A DNA stretch of 64,000 bases from Ditylenchus dipsaci (Eukaryota > Nematoda > Chromadorea > Rhabditida > Anguinidae), in NCBI GenBank assembly GCA_004194705.1, contig SADC01000361.1, positions 1 to 64,000 on the forward strand, given 5' to 3'. Position numbers and translations under genes: made by a program. A model generated the notes under the pieces. That model saw nothing but the letters and a program-made list of their open reading frames with translations. It was not told the DNA's origin and did not search any database. Below are positions 1-10,859 of this stretch, one piece after another; positions within the stretch are counted from its first letter, which is position 1; every line of letters begins with the position of its first letter.

Positions 1-304
1 CAAGGCTTTAAAATGTCGATCATCAAAGTCAGGTCAAACCACAGCAAACAAGTATTATTTTATAAAATAATTTTTTTCAGTCAGATTTAGATACATGGTG
101 GTTTCAGAACAAAAAATCATGTGAAAGTACCTTTATCGAGACAATATCAAAGTTTTTGGGTGGCGATTCAGATTTTTAGAAAACACATTACATATCCATA
201 CAACAGAAAATTCTAGCAAAATTAGAATGTTAAATCTGAAAAAAAAATCAGAACTTAAAAATTCACACAGGTAAATAATCACAAATCATCAAATCATCAC
301 ATGC

Positions 305-537
305 TTAAAGGGCCATCGCCTTCTCCGACAACGGTTGTCCCCGCCAATTCAAAAAAAAATTCCCATCATTGAACTTCTTTACGGATTTTTCCACTTTGTT
401 CTAACACAATATACCTAAAATCAAATTCTAGGCCTTGTTTTGTTCGAAACCAAGCTGGAAAATCCCTACCGAAGTTCAATGATTAGGCGAATTTTTTTAC
501 GGGGGACAATGCAGAACGCGTGGCCATGGCCCTTTAA
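305..537. mobile_element. MITE, A family (TTAAAGG...CCTTTAA ends)
   Basis: This is a 233-bp foldback element starting TTAAAGGGCCAT and ending ATGGCCCTTTAA. Inside each end sits a GTCCCC / GGGGAC block and then complementary arms around TTCAATGATTAGG and ATCATTGAACTTC. At least seven other copies lie in the window (about 7.1, 14.4, 19.1, 22.5, 33.2, 58.7 and 61.3 kb), all opening with an AAAGGRCC-like end. TTAA is present at both ends, so a TTAA target duplication is possible. No coding capacity is seen. Confidence 0.75.
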
Positions 538-3500
538 GCAGTACACCACCAAGCTTACTATAATGGTACATAAATGACCATATCACTTTAATGAAGGCTC
601 AGGTTAATCAGCATTGCCACCGTTCTGATGTGCCTCATGTGACTACTCTTTTAAAAGGGTTGGCCAAAAAGGATCGATGATTAGACGGGAGAGAAGGGAA
701 AGAGTGAGTGTTAATTGGAGGGGACACAAGGTGAATAAGTGGAAATATTATTTATCTTCTGTTGTTTTTTTTTGCCTTTATGAGTCATGAACGCCAACTT
801 GGACATCAAGAGGGCATTAGTTTGGTGGTGGTTGTTTGTGGTGGTGTTCTTGAGGGTTGAGCAGTAAAAAAGATGCAAAGGGTTAAATGTTGCTAATTTT
901 GCAAGAGGTTGATGTTGGCTCAGAACTATAATGTAGGAATTAAGTGTGAGAATGAACAGCTCATAGTTAATCATAATCTACGAGACGAAAAAATTACAGA
1001 TTTATTTCAAATCGTTATGTATTTGCTTGTGCTAAAATAGCAGAGTTGAATAATTATTGGGAAAACAATAACTGTGAGAGTCACAGTTGGCTATGAGCAG
1101 TGCAGCTAATAGAGTTAGGTTCGGTTAGTTAATTTGTTACGATCTTCATATATTTTATTCATTTCCAGTCGATTAGCCCTTCTGAGCCTAGTAAGCGGTT
1201 AAATTCTGTCATAATTTTACATGAAAATAGTTCTGCCAGTGCATACTTCAGTGGTAATAATCCTAAAAAAATTCCAAGAAAAATTATGTTAAAGCAAGAT
1301 TGTAGCCTTGCCAAGACTACCGAAAGTATAGCACAGAATTTTCAAATAATATTTAAAAATCAAGAAAAAAAAATGAAGTAAAATTGACAAAAAATAAACA
1401 AAAGTTAGATTTAAACCTGATTTATTGGTGCTGTAGGTTTGGTAGATCACGCCACGGATATGATCTGGCTTTTATAAAAAAAATCATAAACAGAAAATTA
1501 AAAAGTTTTAATTTACAAACGAAAAGTTGACAATTGGGGAAAGTATCTACCACCAGTTATTAGAAATACACAATTGAATTTACAGTTAACAGTTTAACAT
1601 AATATTTCGTATTAAAAACTAACTAACTATAAGTAGCACGCACGCTACTACAAACCCATTTCAAAATCTGAAATTGATCAGCCCTAAAATTGCTCATCAT
1701 ACAACACTTCCTTTCAACAACAAAACTAAACCAAAAAACAGACAAACAAAAAGATTTAGACGAAAATTTTCATTCTTTCTAAGGCTAAAATGCAGTAGTC
1801 TGAAAAGAACAGCAGTAATAGTAGCAGCACAAAATTAAATTACAGAAGCAACCACAGCAACACCAGGCAACACATCAGCCAGGCAGGCTGGCAGTTAGAC
1901 AGTAACAAACGTTAGGCTGAATCAATCGGAGGGGGCAGGAAATGAATCAACAATCCCCCATCACTCTGCCCCTGACTGGGGGAGCTTGCTCATCCAATAA
2001 ATGGATGCGCAGACACATAAAATACAGACATGCGCACATACTTTTGACTCTGACCATCAGCGGCTACCACCGAATAAATGGTTGTCGCAACAAATAGAGC
2101 CGTGTTACAGCCGGCAGATCCATCTGGTCATGCTTAAAATTCGCCAACCTTGACGGCAAAGTGTTTGGTAAAATGTAAATGTACCGAAACGTTGGTTGAT
2201 TTTCCAAAATATAGACCCACATCTTGGTCCAGTAAAAAATATTTTGAGTTGCTAAAATACTCTCGCGAAGGCAATTTTTTAACCAAACGATAATGGACTA
2301 CGTCCATGGGTGCAGGCCAATATTTACAGCTGACCAGACAGCAAGATCGGCTGATCTATTTGGTCCACTCCGCTAGCTTCATGGTATAAAGCCTGAAAAT
2401 TTAAAACTAATTTAGCTGTTGTAATTTGAAAATTTTGATTTTTCGAATCACAGAAGATCAATGCAAAAAAGTTTAAATTTTGAAATTTTTCTAAAGGATA
2501 CCGACCAAAAATGGGAGTTTTAAGTATAAACTTAAAAAATTTCGCCAAAAAAGTTTGAAATAACTGAATTTATTGAAGAACAATACCTAATATCTTCTGT
2601 TAGGTGGTAGGGTAAACTCAAGAAAGAGCTAATTCACAGCTGATCAGACAGCTAAATCGGATGATCCATTGTAGAGGACACGCAATGGAAGTGTCAACAG
2701 CCCGAAAATAGGGTCATCTGTTTGCATTGCGCTGTTTAGCCCCATTGTAAACAGGAGAAGAACTGTGTGCGCTGTGTGTGTTTTTTTAGTAGATGCTTGA
2801 GCATGACAGGATGGTGAACAAAACATGGGAGACGGCGGTCTTGATTTTTCTTTGACATAGGTTTAATTTTGAAAGGAAGCAATAGCGGAATTTTGGCAAC
2901 CAGATTATACAAGGTTTGCACCCAATGAGTCACACACTGATGACTACTGCTAATTTTTTTCGAGAGGAAGGGAAAAAGTGAGATGAGTGTTTTTGCTAAT
3001 TGAGTGATAATGGCTGGAAATTATAAACAAAAAAGAAAAAAATGAAGAATGAAAAAATATGGGAAGCTTTTTTCAGCTTCTAAGAACATATTTGACCAAC
3101 TTACCTACCTAAGCATAAACCCAACAAGGATAGCAAGTCAAATAAAAGCAAACTTAAAATCAAAAATTGTCATGAAATTGTGATCACTCAGATACAAGTT
3201 TGTGCGCAATGGTTAAGTTTGAGCTTATTGACAACGAACAGATAAATTTAATATGCGACCATGCCAAAAACAGATTAATAAACATTTGCAAAGAATAGCT
3301 CTGTTCTTTGGCCAACAACAACAATACAGCAGTCTAGAAGGAAGCGATATGCTGCAACCTCCCTATTATTTATCTCTGCAGCAGATTTTTCAAAACAGCT
3401 TTTTTAACACCTCGACAACCCCTACTTTGAGGATCTATATCTCAGACTGAAGAATTTTTTGAAGAACTGTTTTTTCGCGTTCTCTTAACACCTCGAAGAC

Positions 3501-4020
3501 GTTTTGTGACAAATGTATTTCTGGCACAGAATTTCATAGTACACAATTTCATTCCTAGTACCAAAATCGATTTTTTTTGAAAAATACTTATTTCTAGTAC
3601 CAAATTACTTATTTCTAGTTCCATATTTGATTTTTGTCATTCTAAGCCTGTTTTTGATAGATTTTCCAGCAGATCATGTTTTTATAGCTATTTTACTGAT
3701 AAAGCATAGGTTTTCCATAACGGAAATGCTTAATTCCCGTTCCATAGCTGTTCAACTTGTTACCTTTCACCTGCCAGATAGAAAATTGTTATTTTAAGAA
3801 TCCAATCGAATCTATCGTTTGACTATCTCATACACGTAAAAATATCCGATAATCATACCTTGAAAACGCTAAAATAGCAAAGTTACAAAGTATGTATGCC
3901 AGAGCCTTATCACCTTGGGTCCAACAGGAGTAGAGATAGCTACCCTTTTACGCGCACGAAGTTTGTGAAAATTCATTAGTTTATGGATGATTTTATAGTT
4001 GTTTAAATTTCTCTTTTAGT
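538..4020. other. no gene recognised; dispersed repeats only
   Basis: No open frame here has a recognisable domain. A block near 1800-2000 (AGGCTGAATCAATCGG, then CACTCTGCCCCTGA) recurs in diverged form near 30600-30750, so it is a dispersed repeat. A second internal repeat pairs the stretch near 2330 (CTGACCAGACAGCAAGATCGG) with one near 2638. The rest looks like ordinary AT-rich intergenic DNA. Confidence 0.5.
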
Positions 4021-5006
4021 TGATGCCAGATGGAAGAATTTGTACGCTATCACAAGTCAAAAAACGCCAAGCAGAGCGTGAATACTTGCTTATACGTCAA
4101 TTTGAAGATGAAGACAGCTTCGAAGAATGGTTGAATGCAAACAAAGGCACTGGACCAAAAATGATAAACTATTCATTGTTTACCTAAGCTTAATTTCGTT
4201 TATCTAGGAGCAAGTCTGTTAATTTGGAGAAACATTTCATCGCCTATTACAAATTCTTGTACTCGCAAAGAAAGGGATACAAATGCTCTGCGTTAATCCG
4301 TGTTCGAAGGCCATGTGACTCAAACAGTATCATCGTCGAATCGTTTAGCTTTGATTCAGCACACGTAAACACAATGATGAGGAGCAAGGACTCAGCTCAC
4401 CATCAAGGAAACAATCAAAGACTGAATCGCACGTTAAACTTATTTTTTGCAGGAGACAGTAGGCGTCGGAAGTATTCCACGGTTGAAGTAGATCGAAAAT
4501 TTTGTCTACAACAAAAGAAAAAAATCGTCCAACGCTGACAATGCTGGATCTGCAAAGTATGCTCAAACAAATTTGGTGATTCCGGTAGGAGAAAACAAAG
4601 CATTTGTCGCCGGCTACTTCTGTCAGAGAGACGAATTTTGCCTTATTTAGAATTTTGCCTTATAAACTACAGCACGTCTTCAAAACCTTCAAAGAAGTCT
4701 ACATCGATTCAAGTCGATTCAACCTACAAACTTAACTGGCTTGGATATACTTTGATGGTACTCTGTCATATTCTGAGCTCAATTTATCGTGTGATTATTA
4801 TAGGTTGCAGCTTTTCAGATTTAAACGGAAAATTCTTTATGACCTACGCAGCCTTGGTTTCCAGCGAAACAAATGGGCTGATGAGTGCTTTATGCGAGGT
4901 GTTAAAAATATTTATTTGTTTTATTTTATTGCCTATTAGGGCCATAGGGTTGGCTTATATATTCTGCGGTAGTAGTTCTGTTTTTGACGACAACTTTTCA
5001 GCTTGA
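4021..5006 (+). pseudogene. Mutator-like (MULE) transposase relic
   Basis: Three blocks in order resemble a MULE transposase. The first (about 4021-4185) has an acidic FEDEDSFEEWLNANKG segment like the lead-in of MULE zinc-finger regions. The second (about 4208-4440), after a TTTATCTAG acceptor, contains YYKFLYSQRKGYKCSALIRV, resembling a FLYWCH/WRKY-like zinc-binding segment. The third (4638-5006) contains VDSTYKLNWLGYTLM, the signature around the first catalytic aspartate, and then SDLNGKFFMTYAALVSSET, the usual downstream MULE segment. About 14 extra residues separate the last two motifs and may be a small intron or decay. The frames are not continuous and no terminal repeats were found. 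Cut-and-paste transposition is the family role; this copy looks dead. Confidence 0.55.
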
Positions 5007-5219
5007 ATCGCTTGAGCTATCATCTTCATCCATTGAGAATCGATAAAAGAGCGATGAAAATAAATAATGCTTTTATATGAGCTTAAACGAGTCATAATCG
5101 TATCGTATTTTTGTCATGCTTAGCTTTTTTACTTGTACTTTGGTCGTAATTTGTCGTAGTATTATTATTTAGTGTTTCGCTTGCTTTTCTTGGATTTCTT
5201 TATATATATTTGTTAGGGG

Positions 5220-5626
5220 GGATTCTACGGCTTTTTTGACATCGACTACTACTTCATTTCTCATACATTTTTGTACATGTTTTGTTTTCTTATCTCAGAC
5301 ATTTTTAGACCGTTTTGTAGCGGAGATTTTCTCTATCGATTGAGTGGTCAAACAGCCTGATTAAAATAATTTTGAGAAAATCACAACAAACTCACACTAA
5401 AAACCGTGGGTTTTCACCTAGGTGTCTTTAGTGGAGTTTTATTTTATATTTGGTGTGATTTTCTCGAAATTATTTTTTAATCAGGGTGTTTGATCACTCA
5501 GTTGATAGAGAAAAATCTCAGCTACAAAATGGTTTAAAACATTTGAGATAAGAAAAAAAACTACGTGAAAAAAGTGTATGAGAAGTGAAGTAGCAGTCGA
5601 TATCAAAAAGTAGCCGTAGAAGTCCC
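5220..5626. repeat. foldback repeat, ~400 bp
   Basis: The left arm (about 5222-5400) and right arm (about 5455-5626) are reverse complements over most of their length. Shared landmarks are TTGAGTGGTCAAACAGCCTGA against TCAGGGTGTTTGATCACTCAG, and GACATCGACTACTACTTC against GAAGTAGCAGTCGATATC. The loop holds the CACCTAGGTG palindrome. No ORF is convincing. It lies just downstream of the MULE relic but is not clearly part of it. Confidence 0.6.
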
Positions 5627-6070
5627 ACCACAGCGTGTCAAAATAAAAAACGAGCAAACTCGTGGTTTTCATGTCGAGACAAAAAAAATTGTCATTTGAT
5701 TTGTTAACTGTTTCTACAGATTTTGACTATTTTCTTTAATTATTTAATTCTTCTTTATGACTTCAATTAATGTGAGACATTTATTGAAAGTTTTCACACC
5801 ATTGGATAGCTTAGACTTTGCGCCATCAATTTAAATAGAAAATCGGGCAGTTGCATTCTAAGAACAAGAACTTTGGTCAAAAAGAAGTTCGAATTTACGT
5901 TTGGCCGAGTCCACCTGTCAATTTCAAATGGCTTTTTCTCTGGAATTTTTTGACCAAAAAATGTTCTGTCCGACCAGATTGTAGAATTCTTTCCCGGCTT
6001 TCTTATAGTGTATTGATTTTTTTATTCGCTGTCGATTTCTAAAATGATCTAGTGGTTTTATAAAACTTTC

Positions 6071-6640
6071 GGCGCTACTATGATATACCCCCCCCCCCCA
6101 AAACAGCTACTATGATATACCCCCCCAATCCTTGGACCTACTATGATATACCGCCCCCCCCCAATCAAGATTTTTAGGAGTGGTCAACGGTCATTTTTAA
6201 GTAATAATTCTGCTATAAAAGGAAAAAAAAGTGATTTTAAGAGGGACAAGAGCTGTATTGGGAGGGAAGAGACAAAAGGGGCCACTTCTATAGTGCCTAT
6301 AAGTACCAAAGAGTATTAATTCTCTAAGCGTTGAAGGCACTTACAAGCACAGCCTCTGTGGTGGACGGAAAAGTATAATTAATCGACCTGATCAGGCCGA
6401 TCAGCCGGGTGAATCTCGAGGGTTGTCGTTTAATTTTTGGATGGCTGAGCCTCGTGATTTGTGTCTAAGGTATGTGGATGTGCGCATCTCAACTCCAAGC
6501 CCCCTGCGCCCCCGAAGGGTGCACAGGGGGCTTGAGAGTTAGAGATGCCTTAGACATGATTCCAAAAAGTACACTTGATCATAAAATGTAGAGTAGCTTT
6601 ATCAAAATAGCTTGGGGGGGGGGTATATCATAGTAGCGTC
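6071..6640. mobile_element. MITE, P family (GGCGCTA plus C-run ends)
   Basis: The ends are GGCGCTACTATGATATACCC and its complement CATAGTAGCGTC, each followed inward by a run of 9-10 C or G. The flanks AAACTTTC and AAAATTTC form an 8-bp target duplication with one mismatch. The left end repeats its own CTACTATGATATACC block three times (near 6075, 6107 and 6138). The interior includes a copy of the dispersed hairpin repeat with GCGCAGGGGGCTTGAG. Confidence 0.75.
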
Positions 6641-6991
6641 AAAATTTCGGTTTTGGAAAATTTTTCCATCCACCATAATCGGAGAAGACTGGGGGCCACG
6701 ATTTCTTCTGTCAGCACTCATGTGGTACCGAAATGTACCTTAGGACTTGGAAGGTCGATTGAAATTGCAGGTCGATTGAAACAAATTGTGCCAACTGTGC
6801 TATCTTGAAAAACTAGCAAAAAATGGTAGGTATCCGAGTATTCACTAACGAAGGAACTATTCGAACTGCCTGCTTTCGTAATACAGGGTAGTATAAAAGT
6901 CACTCACCTTCATTATACAGAGTGGCCCAAGTATTCCAGCCGATTAGAAATGCGTAGAACTTTTTTTCTAAAAGTCTAAGAAAACAAATTA

Positions 6992-7846
6992 CAGTCAACC
7001 TTCGATATAACGTACACACTGGGACCAGTCTTAAGTGTACGTTATATAGAGTGTACGTTATATAGAGGGTAGTTTTGCATAAAGGACCATTGCCGCCTAC
7101 GGCCACGGAAATTTGGACTTTTTTAATTGGCGGGGACAGCTAAATTACTGCGAAAATATTTTTTGAAATATTTTTAGTTTGCAAATTAAATTTTTCCAAA
7201 ATTTTGAACGATCTGCTAGTCGTGCCCGACGTTGCTTGACATTGCCAGACCGGACAAGATCTAACACAACCACTGCACTACAACTTACTTGTAGTTTCAG
7301 ATGACTCGCTTCGACCAATACGCATAAATTATAATTTAAAATGAAAATAAATAAATAATTCAAAAAATATTTTCGCAGTAATTCAGTTGTCCCCCGCCAA
7401 TTCAAAAAGTCCAAATTTCCGTGGCCGTAGACGGCAATGGTCCTTTAACATCGCTTAACATTTGCTTAAGATCGTCAGCCGTACGTTATATATGTTTTAT
7501 TTAAGTAAAGTCAAACAAGTTTAAGATACCGTATTTTCTCTAATATACCCGCACCCTCTATTAGGGTCTGTAATAGACCCTAACGTCTAAGGGTCTGTAT
7601 CTTGGGGCAGAGTAAAAATTTCGCAAAATACGGTGTATATAAGAACAAAAATTTCTCAAAATTAAAAAAAAATTTATCTTCCATCACTAATTTTCTTACA
7701 AAATTGGAAATTTGTACGCTATATCGAGGTTCATTATATTGCTCGGGATTGCCTAAGGTTTACGTTATATCGAACGTCACGTTGCCTTTACTTCAATATG
7801 ACCAACCAAATGCAGGTCAGGTGTACGCTATATGGAAGGTTGACTG
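6992..7846. mobile_element. Tigger/pogo-type element, non-autonomous
   Basis: It is flanked by TA on both sides and has inverted ends CAGTCAACCTTCGATATAAC and GGAAGGTTGACTG. Subterminal blocks repeat the motif GTACGTTATATAGAG. No transposase frame is seen. Two other elements are nested inside: an A-family MITE (7081-7447) and the left end of a TA-flanked CCGTATTTTCTCTAATA element near 7533. The CAGT(C)...TA end structure is typical of the pogo/Tigger branch of Tc1-mariner elements. Confidence 0.7.
7081..7447. mobile_element. MITE, A family, nested in a Tigger-type element
   Basis: The element starts AAAGGACCATTGCCG and ends CGGCAATGGTCCTTTA. Internal arms carry TTAATTGGCGGGGACAGCT and its complement around the AATTCAAAAAGTCC segment. 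It interrupts the pogo-type element and is therefore younger than it. Confidence 0.7.
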
Positions 7847-7904
7847 TATGGCTCATTCGATACCTCTAAATCTGCGGTTTTGTTTGACACCAAAGTAAAC
7901 ACTT

Positions 7905-8750
7905 TATTAAATCTTAGTGCTGAGATACACTTATTTAGAGGGAAGTGGACTTTCCTGTACGCATAGCCTAGGTCAATGGTTCTAATCCTCCTGGGTGCAC
8001 ACCCTATTTTTTCTACCCTATTTTTCCATATTTTATTTACAAGTTTGGTATCAAAATAGTACTCAGTCTCTTGGCTATCCGACAAGACCATCAGCGAAAG
8101 GTTTCTCAAGATGTAGGCCAAGGCCTACCTGAAACCTAATCTTGTCTGAAAATCCATCATAAAAAATTCCCTGTTTAATTGAGATTCCTAACTCCGAATT
8201 TCATGCTGAACACAAGGGTAAATTTATCGATAATAAAAATTGCTGAGATATGCACCTTTGAACTTGCATGAAGAAAAATCTGGACTTGGATGGTTCAGAG
8301 GGGCAGATGGCCCGCAGACACTAACTGCCCCAGACACCAAGAAGCATACGATCCGCAGATACTACTTATTTTCATAGAAAAAATTATCATTGTTTTTAGC
8401 ATGAAATTCTATGTCAATAATCATAATTACGCAGCTTGGAAGCCTACCTGAAACCTGCTTACGTAAAAAAACCCCCCAAAAATGATGGATTTTCGGACAA
8501 AAGCAAGTTTCAGGTAGGCTTTGGCCTACAGCTTAGCCAGAACAGTTGTGAAACTTGCACCGGTGGTCTTGTTGGATAGCCAAGAGACTGAGCATCATTT
8601 GATACTAGAACTGTGAATAAAATATGATAAAAGAGGGTAAAAAAATAGCGTGTGCACCTAGGTGGATTACAACCAGTGACCTAGGCAATGCGTATAGGAA
8701 AGTCCCCTTCCCCTCTAAATAAGTGTATCTCAGCACTAAGATTCAACCCG
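7905..8750. repeat. large inverted repeat with tRNA-promoter-like segments
   Basis: The arms (about 7905-8150 and 8455-8750) match as reverse complements. Landmarks are GTGCTGAGATACACTTATTT, TGGCTATCC(G/A)ACAAGACCA and GGCCTACCTGAAACC. Each arm includes a GGTTCTAATCC / GGTTGTAATCC segment resembling a polymerase III B box next to GCCTAGGTCA, so the arms may derive from a tRNA-related SINE. The loop has no gene. The tRNA link is an inference from the box-like motif only. Confidence 0.45.
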
Positions 8751-9032
8751 TTAATGCGCACTAGTAGGATTTTTATACTAGAAAACAACAATGGGTGAGT
8801 ATCATGATTTCTTAGCATTTTTTTTAAATTTTTCACCTTAAAATTTTTACTTTAAAGCACTCTTTTAGGATTATTTTCACTTGTTTTTTTTTTCATTCTT
8901 CAGTTTTCATGACAAATTCAATGTCTAAGCTACATAATGAGATCAAATTTGAATTTGCTTCGAATTTGCTTATTTGTGACTAATTTTCTAAGCGGATTGT
9001 CAGTTGCGAACGCAACTTTAGCGACATTGACA

Positions 9033-9296
9033 GGCATGGCTTTGGCGGATAGGACATTAGCAGACATTTTTGAGGTCAAAAAGGGCTTTTATTTGAAATA
9101 TTGATTCCAAATCCGCAAAATGACGCATCCGCTGAAGTCGAGTCATCCGCATTTGTTGGGCCGCAAATGTCGCGTCCACAAATGTCGTGTCTGTGAATGT
9201 CGCGTCCGCAAATTTTCATCCGCATTTGTCGATCCGCAAAATATCAAGTCCGCCAATGTCCATCCGCAAAGACAGAACCGCAAATGTCGCCATGCC
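9033..9296. repeat. array-ended foldback element, AAATGTCGCGTCCGC units
   Basis: The outer ends are GGCATGGC and GCCATGCC. The right half is a run of about ten degenerate 13-16-bp units built on GCAAATGTCGCGTCC or CATCCGCA. The left half has only a few units (GGCGGATAGGACATTAGCAG). The unit style matches the other array-ended elements of the window, but no target duplication could be found at these ends. No coding role is likely. Confidence 0.5.
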
Positions 9297-9684
9297 GAAA
9301 ATATAGAGTTTTTAAAAATTTGGCCAACAATGGGTTAATAAAGTTTTCCTTTGGTATCACACAAAACCGCAGATTTAGAGCTATCGAGCCATAATTTGTT
9401 TTCTTGGTTCTAACGATTAGCACTTTTTGATGGCTTCTACATGTTATTTCTACTGAAAAAATATAATAAAATTTTTCAATGGAGCTATCTCTCGATTCAT
9501 GGGCTTGTATGATAGGTCACGGGGTGTTCGTGCCTTTCCCGTGTTAGATAAAAAAAATAAAGTATTAAGCAGCAGTACTTGAAACACAGTTACTTTACAT
9601 TATTGCATTATTACATTATTGGCAAAAAGATGAATGGAAAAATATTTTTTCTCTATTGAATAGAACAAAATTTGTCAAATACTG

Positions 9685-10345
9685 TTAGTTTCGGTCGAAA
9701 CTTTCCATCATTTGCAGCGTTGACAAATCCTCTCCTGTGTTTTCAATGCTGCTTCCAGTCCTGTTGAGAAATCTACCACCCTGATACGCTAATCCTTCTG
9801 CAGCATTGCCAGTTCTATCCAGGAACTGGCTTGAATGTAATGCCACTTCCTCAACGCTCGTCCCAGTCCTGTTGAGAAATCTACCACCCTGATAGGCTAA
9901 TCCTTCTGCAGCATTGCCAGTTTTATCCAAGAACTGGCTTGAATGTTTAGCCATTTGTTTTAGTTGCTGTACAATGTTTTCCACTCCATTTCTGCCGACT
10001 TTCCCATTTTGTTGTAGTTCACTACTAGTGGTTTTAATCAAGTTGTTGATGCTGCTAGAGGTTGTGATCATTTCTTTTTGAAAGTCATTTATCAGCTCAT
10101 TGCCTTGGTCAGTCAGTTCTTCACTGCTTTTGCACAGCTGACAGGCTAATAGACCAATTTTGTCAAGCGTAGCTTGGACCTCCACTTGTGTCTGATTATG
10201 AATCTGTAGAGCATTGGGTAGGAGTTGCATCACATCATTGGTCGACAAAAAAATATTGTTTAATGATGAGACAAGCATGTCGGCTCTAGTTTCTTGTCTG
10301 TGAAACATTGATCGGATAGAATCTGTTGCAGCATCAACAAAAAGG
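9685..10345 (-). CDS. uncharacterised protein, C-terminal exon with 36-residue repeats
   Basis: I do not recognise this family. The frame ends at a TAA (9685-9687) and stays open up to a good acceptor (TTTTTTAG at about 10346), so it is probably the last exon of a longer minus-strand gene; an internal ATG at 10308 could also start a 207-residue protein. The N-terminal part looks helical and polar. The C-terminal part has two nearly identical repeats starting HSSQFLD(K/R)TGNAAEGLAY and continuing QGGRFLNRTG, followed by an acidic tail. No signal peptide or membrane segment is seen in this exon. DNA-level repeats of the same length (near 9770-9850 and 9860-9945) show a recent internal duplication. 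The upstream intron holds a 13-G run and a copy of the GCCTTGGTCC-type repeat. Confidence 0.5.
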
Positions 10346-10859
10346 CTAAAAAATTGATTAAGTTATGGGCCTTATCCCTCAATGGGGGGGGGGGGTGGGG
10401 TTGCCTTAGTCCTCCCTGTTGTTTTTTGTGATTGTTTAGGCTTAGGCAAGGGTAAATCAGCGTATATTTTAGACTCATCTTTGAGCAAGTCCTCAAAAAA
10501 AACTCCCATTGAGTAGTAAGGCCACGTTATGAATTAAAACAAAAATATGGCGCTTCTTTGATACGACCACGACAAATAAATTTTCTTAAAAATGTTCCCA
10601 GAATCACGAAAATTTTCAAAAAAAAAATATTCCAAGCCCTCTCCATGCATCCAAAGTCTAAGGTACCCCGAAGGGGGCGCAGGGGGCTTGAGAGTTAGAG
10701 ATGCGAGCACGCACTTACCTTAGACATGATTCCGAGAAGCACTCTTGATCATAAAATGCATATAGAGTCTGTTTTTGCCATGGCCCGAGTTGAAAAGCAT
10801 GGTAAAGCAGCCAAAACATTTACCTTTTTAATATTTTTACATGAAAGTGGTCCCTATTA
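10346..10859. other. intergenic or intronic stretch with dispersed repeats
   Basis: It holds a G-run (about 10383-10396), a TGCCTTAGTCCTCCCTGTTG repeat, a TTAGGCTTAGGCAAGGGTAA repeat and the GCGCAGGGGGCTTGAGAG hairpin repeat (10670-10770). All of these recur elsewhere in the window. No gene is seen. Confidence 0.5.

Noticed and set aside
4638..5006. Multi-pass membrane protein
   Set aside because: Hydrophobic runs here coincide with the MULE catalytic-domain motifs and with read-through of a likely intron; no convincing membrane topology.
7828..8121. Frame containing APRRIRTIDLGYAYR
   Set aside because: The RIRT-type peptide is a familiar by-product of translating tRNA-like B-box DNA (GGATTAGAACC); the region is an inverted repeat, not a gene.
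9120..9394. Two overlapping plus-strand frames rich in Cys, Arg and Ser
   Set aside because: They translate the GCAAATGTCGCGTCC array in two phases.
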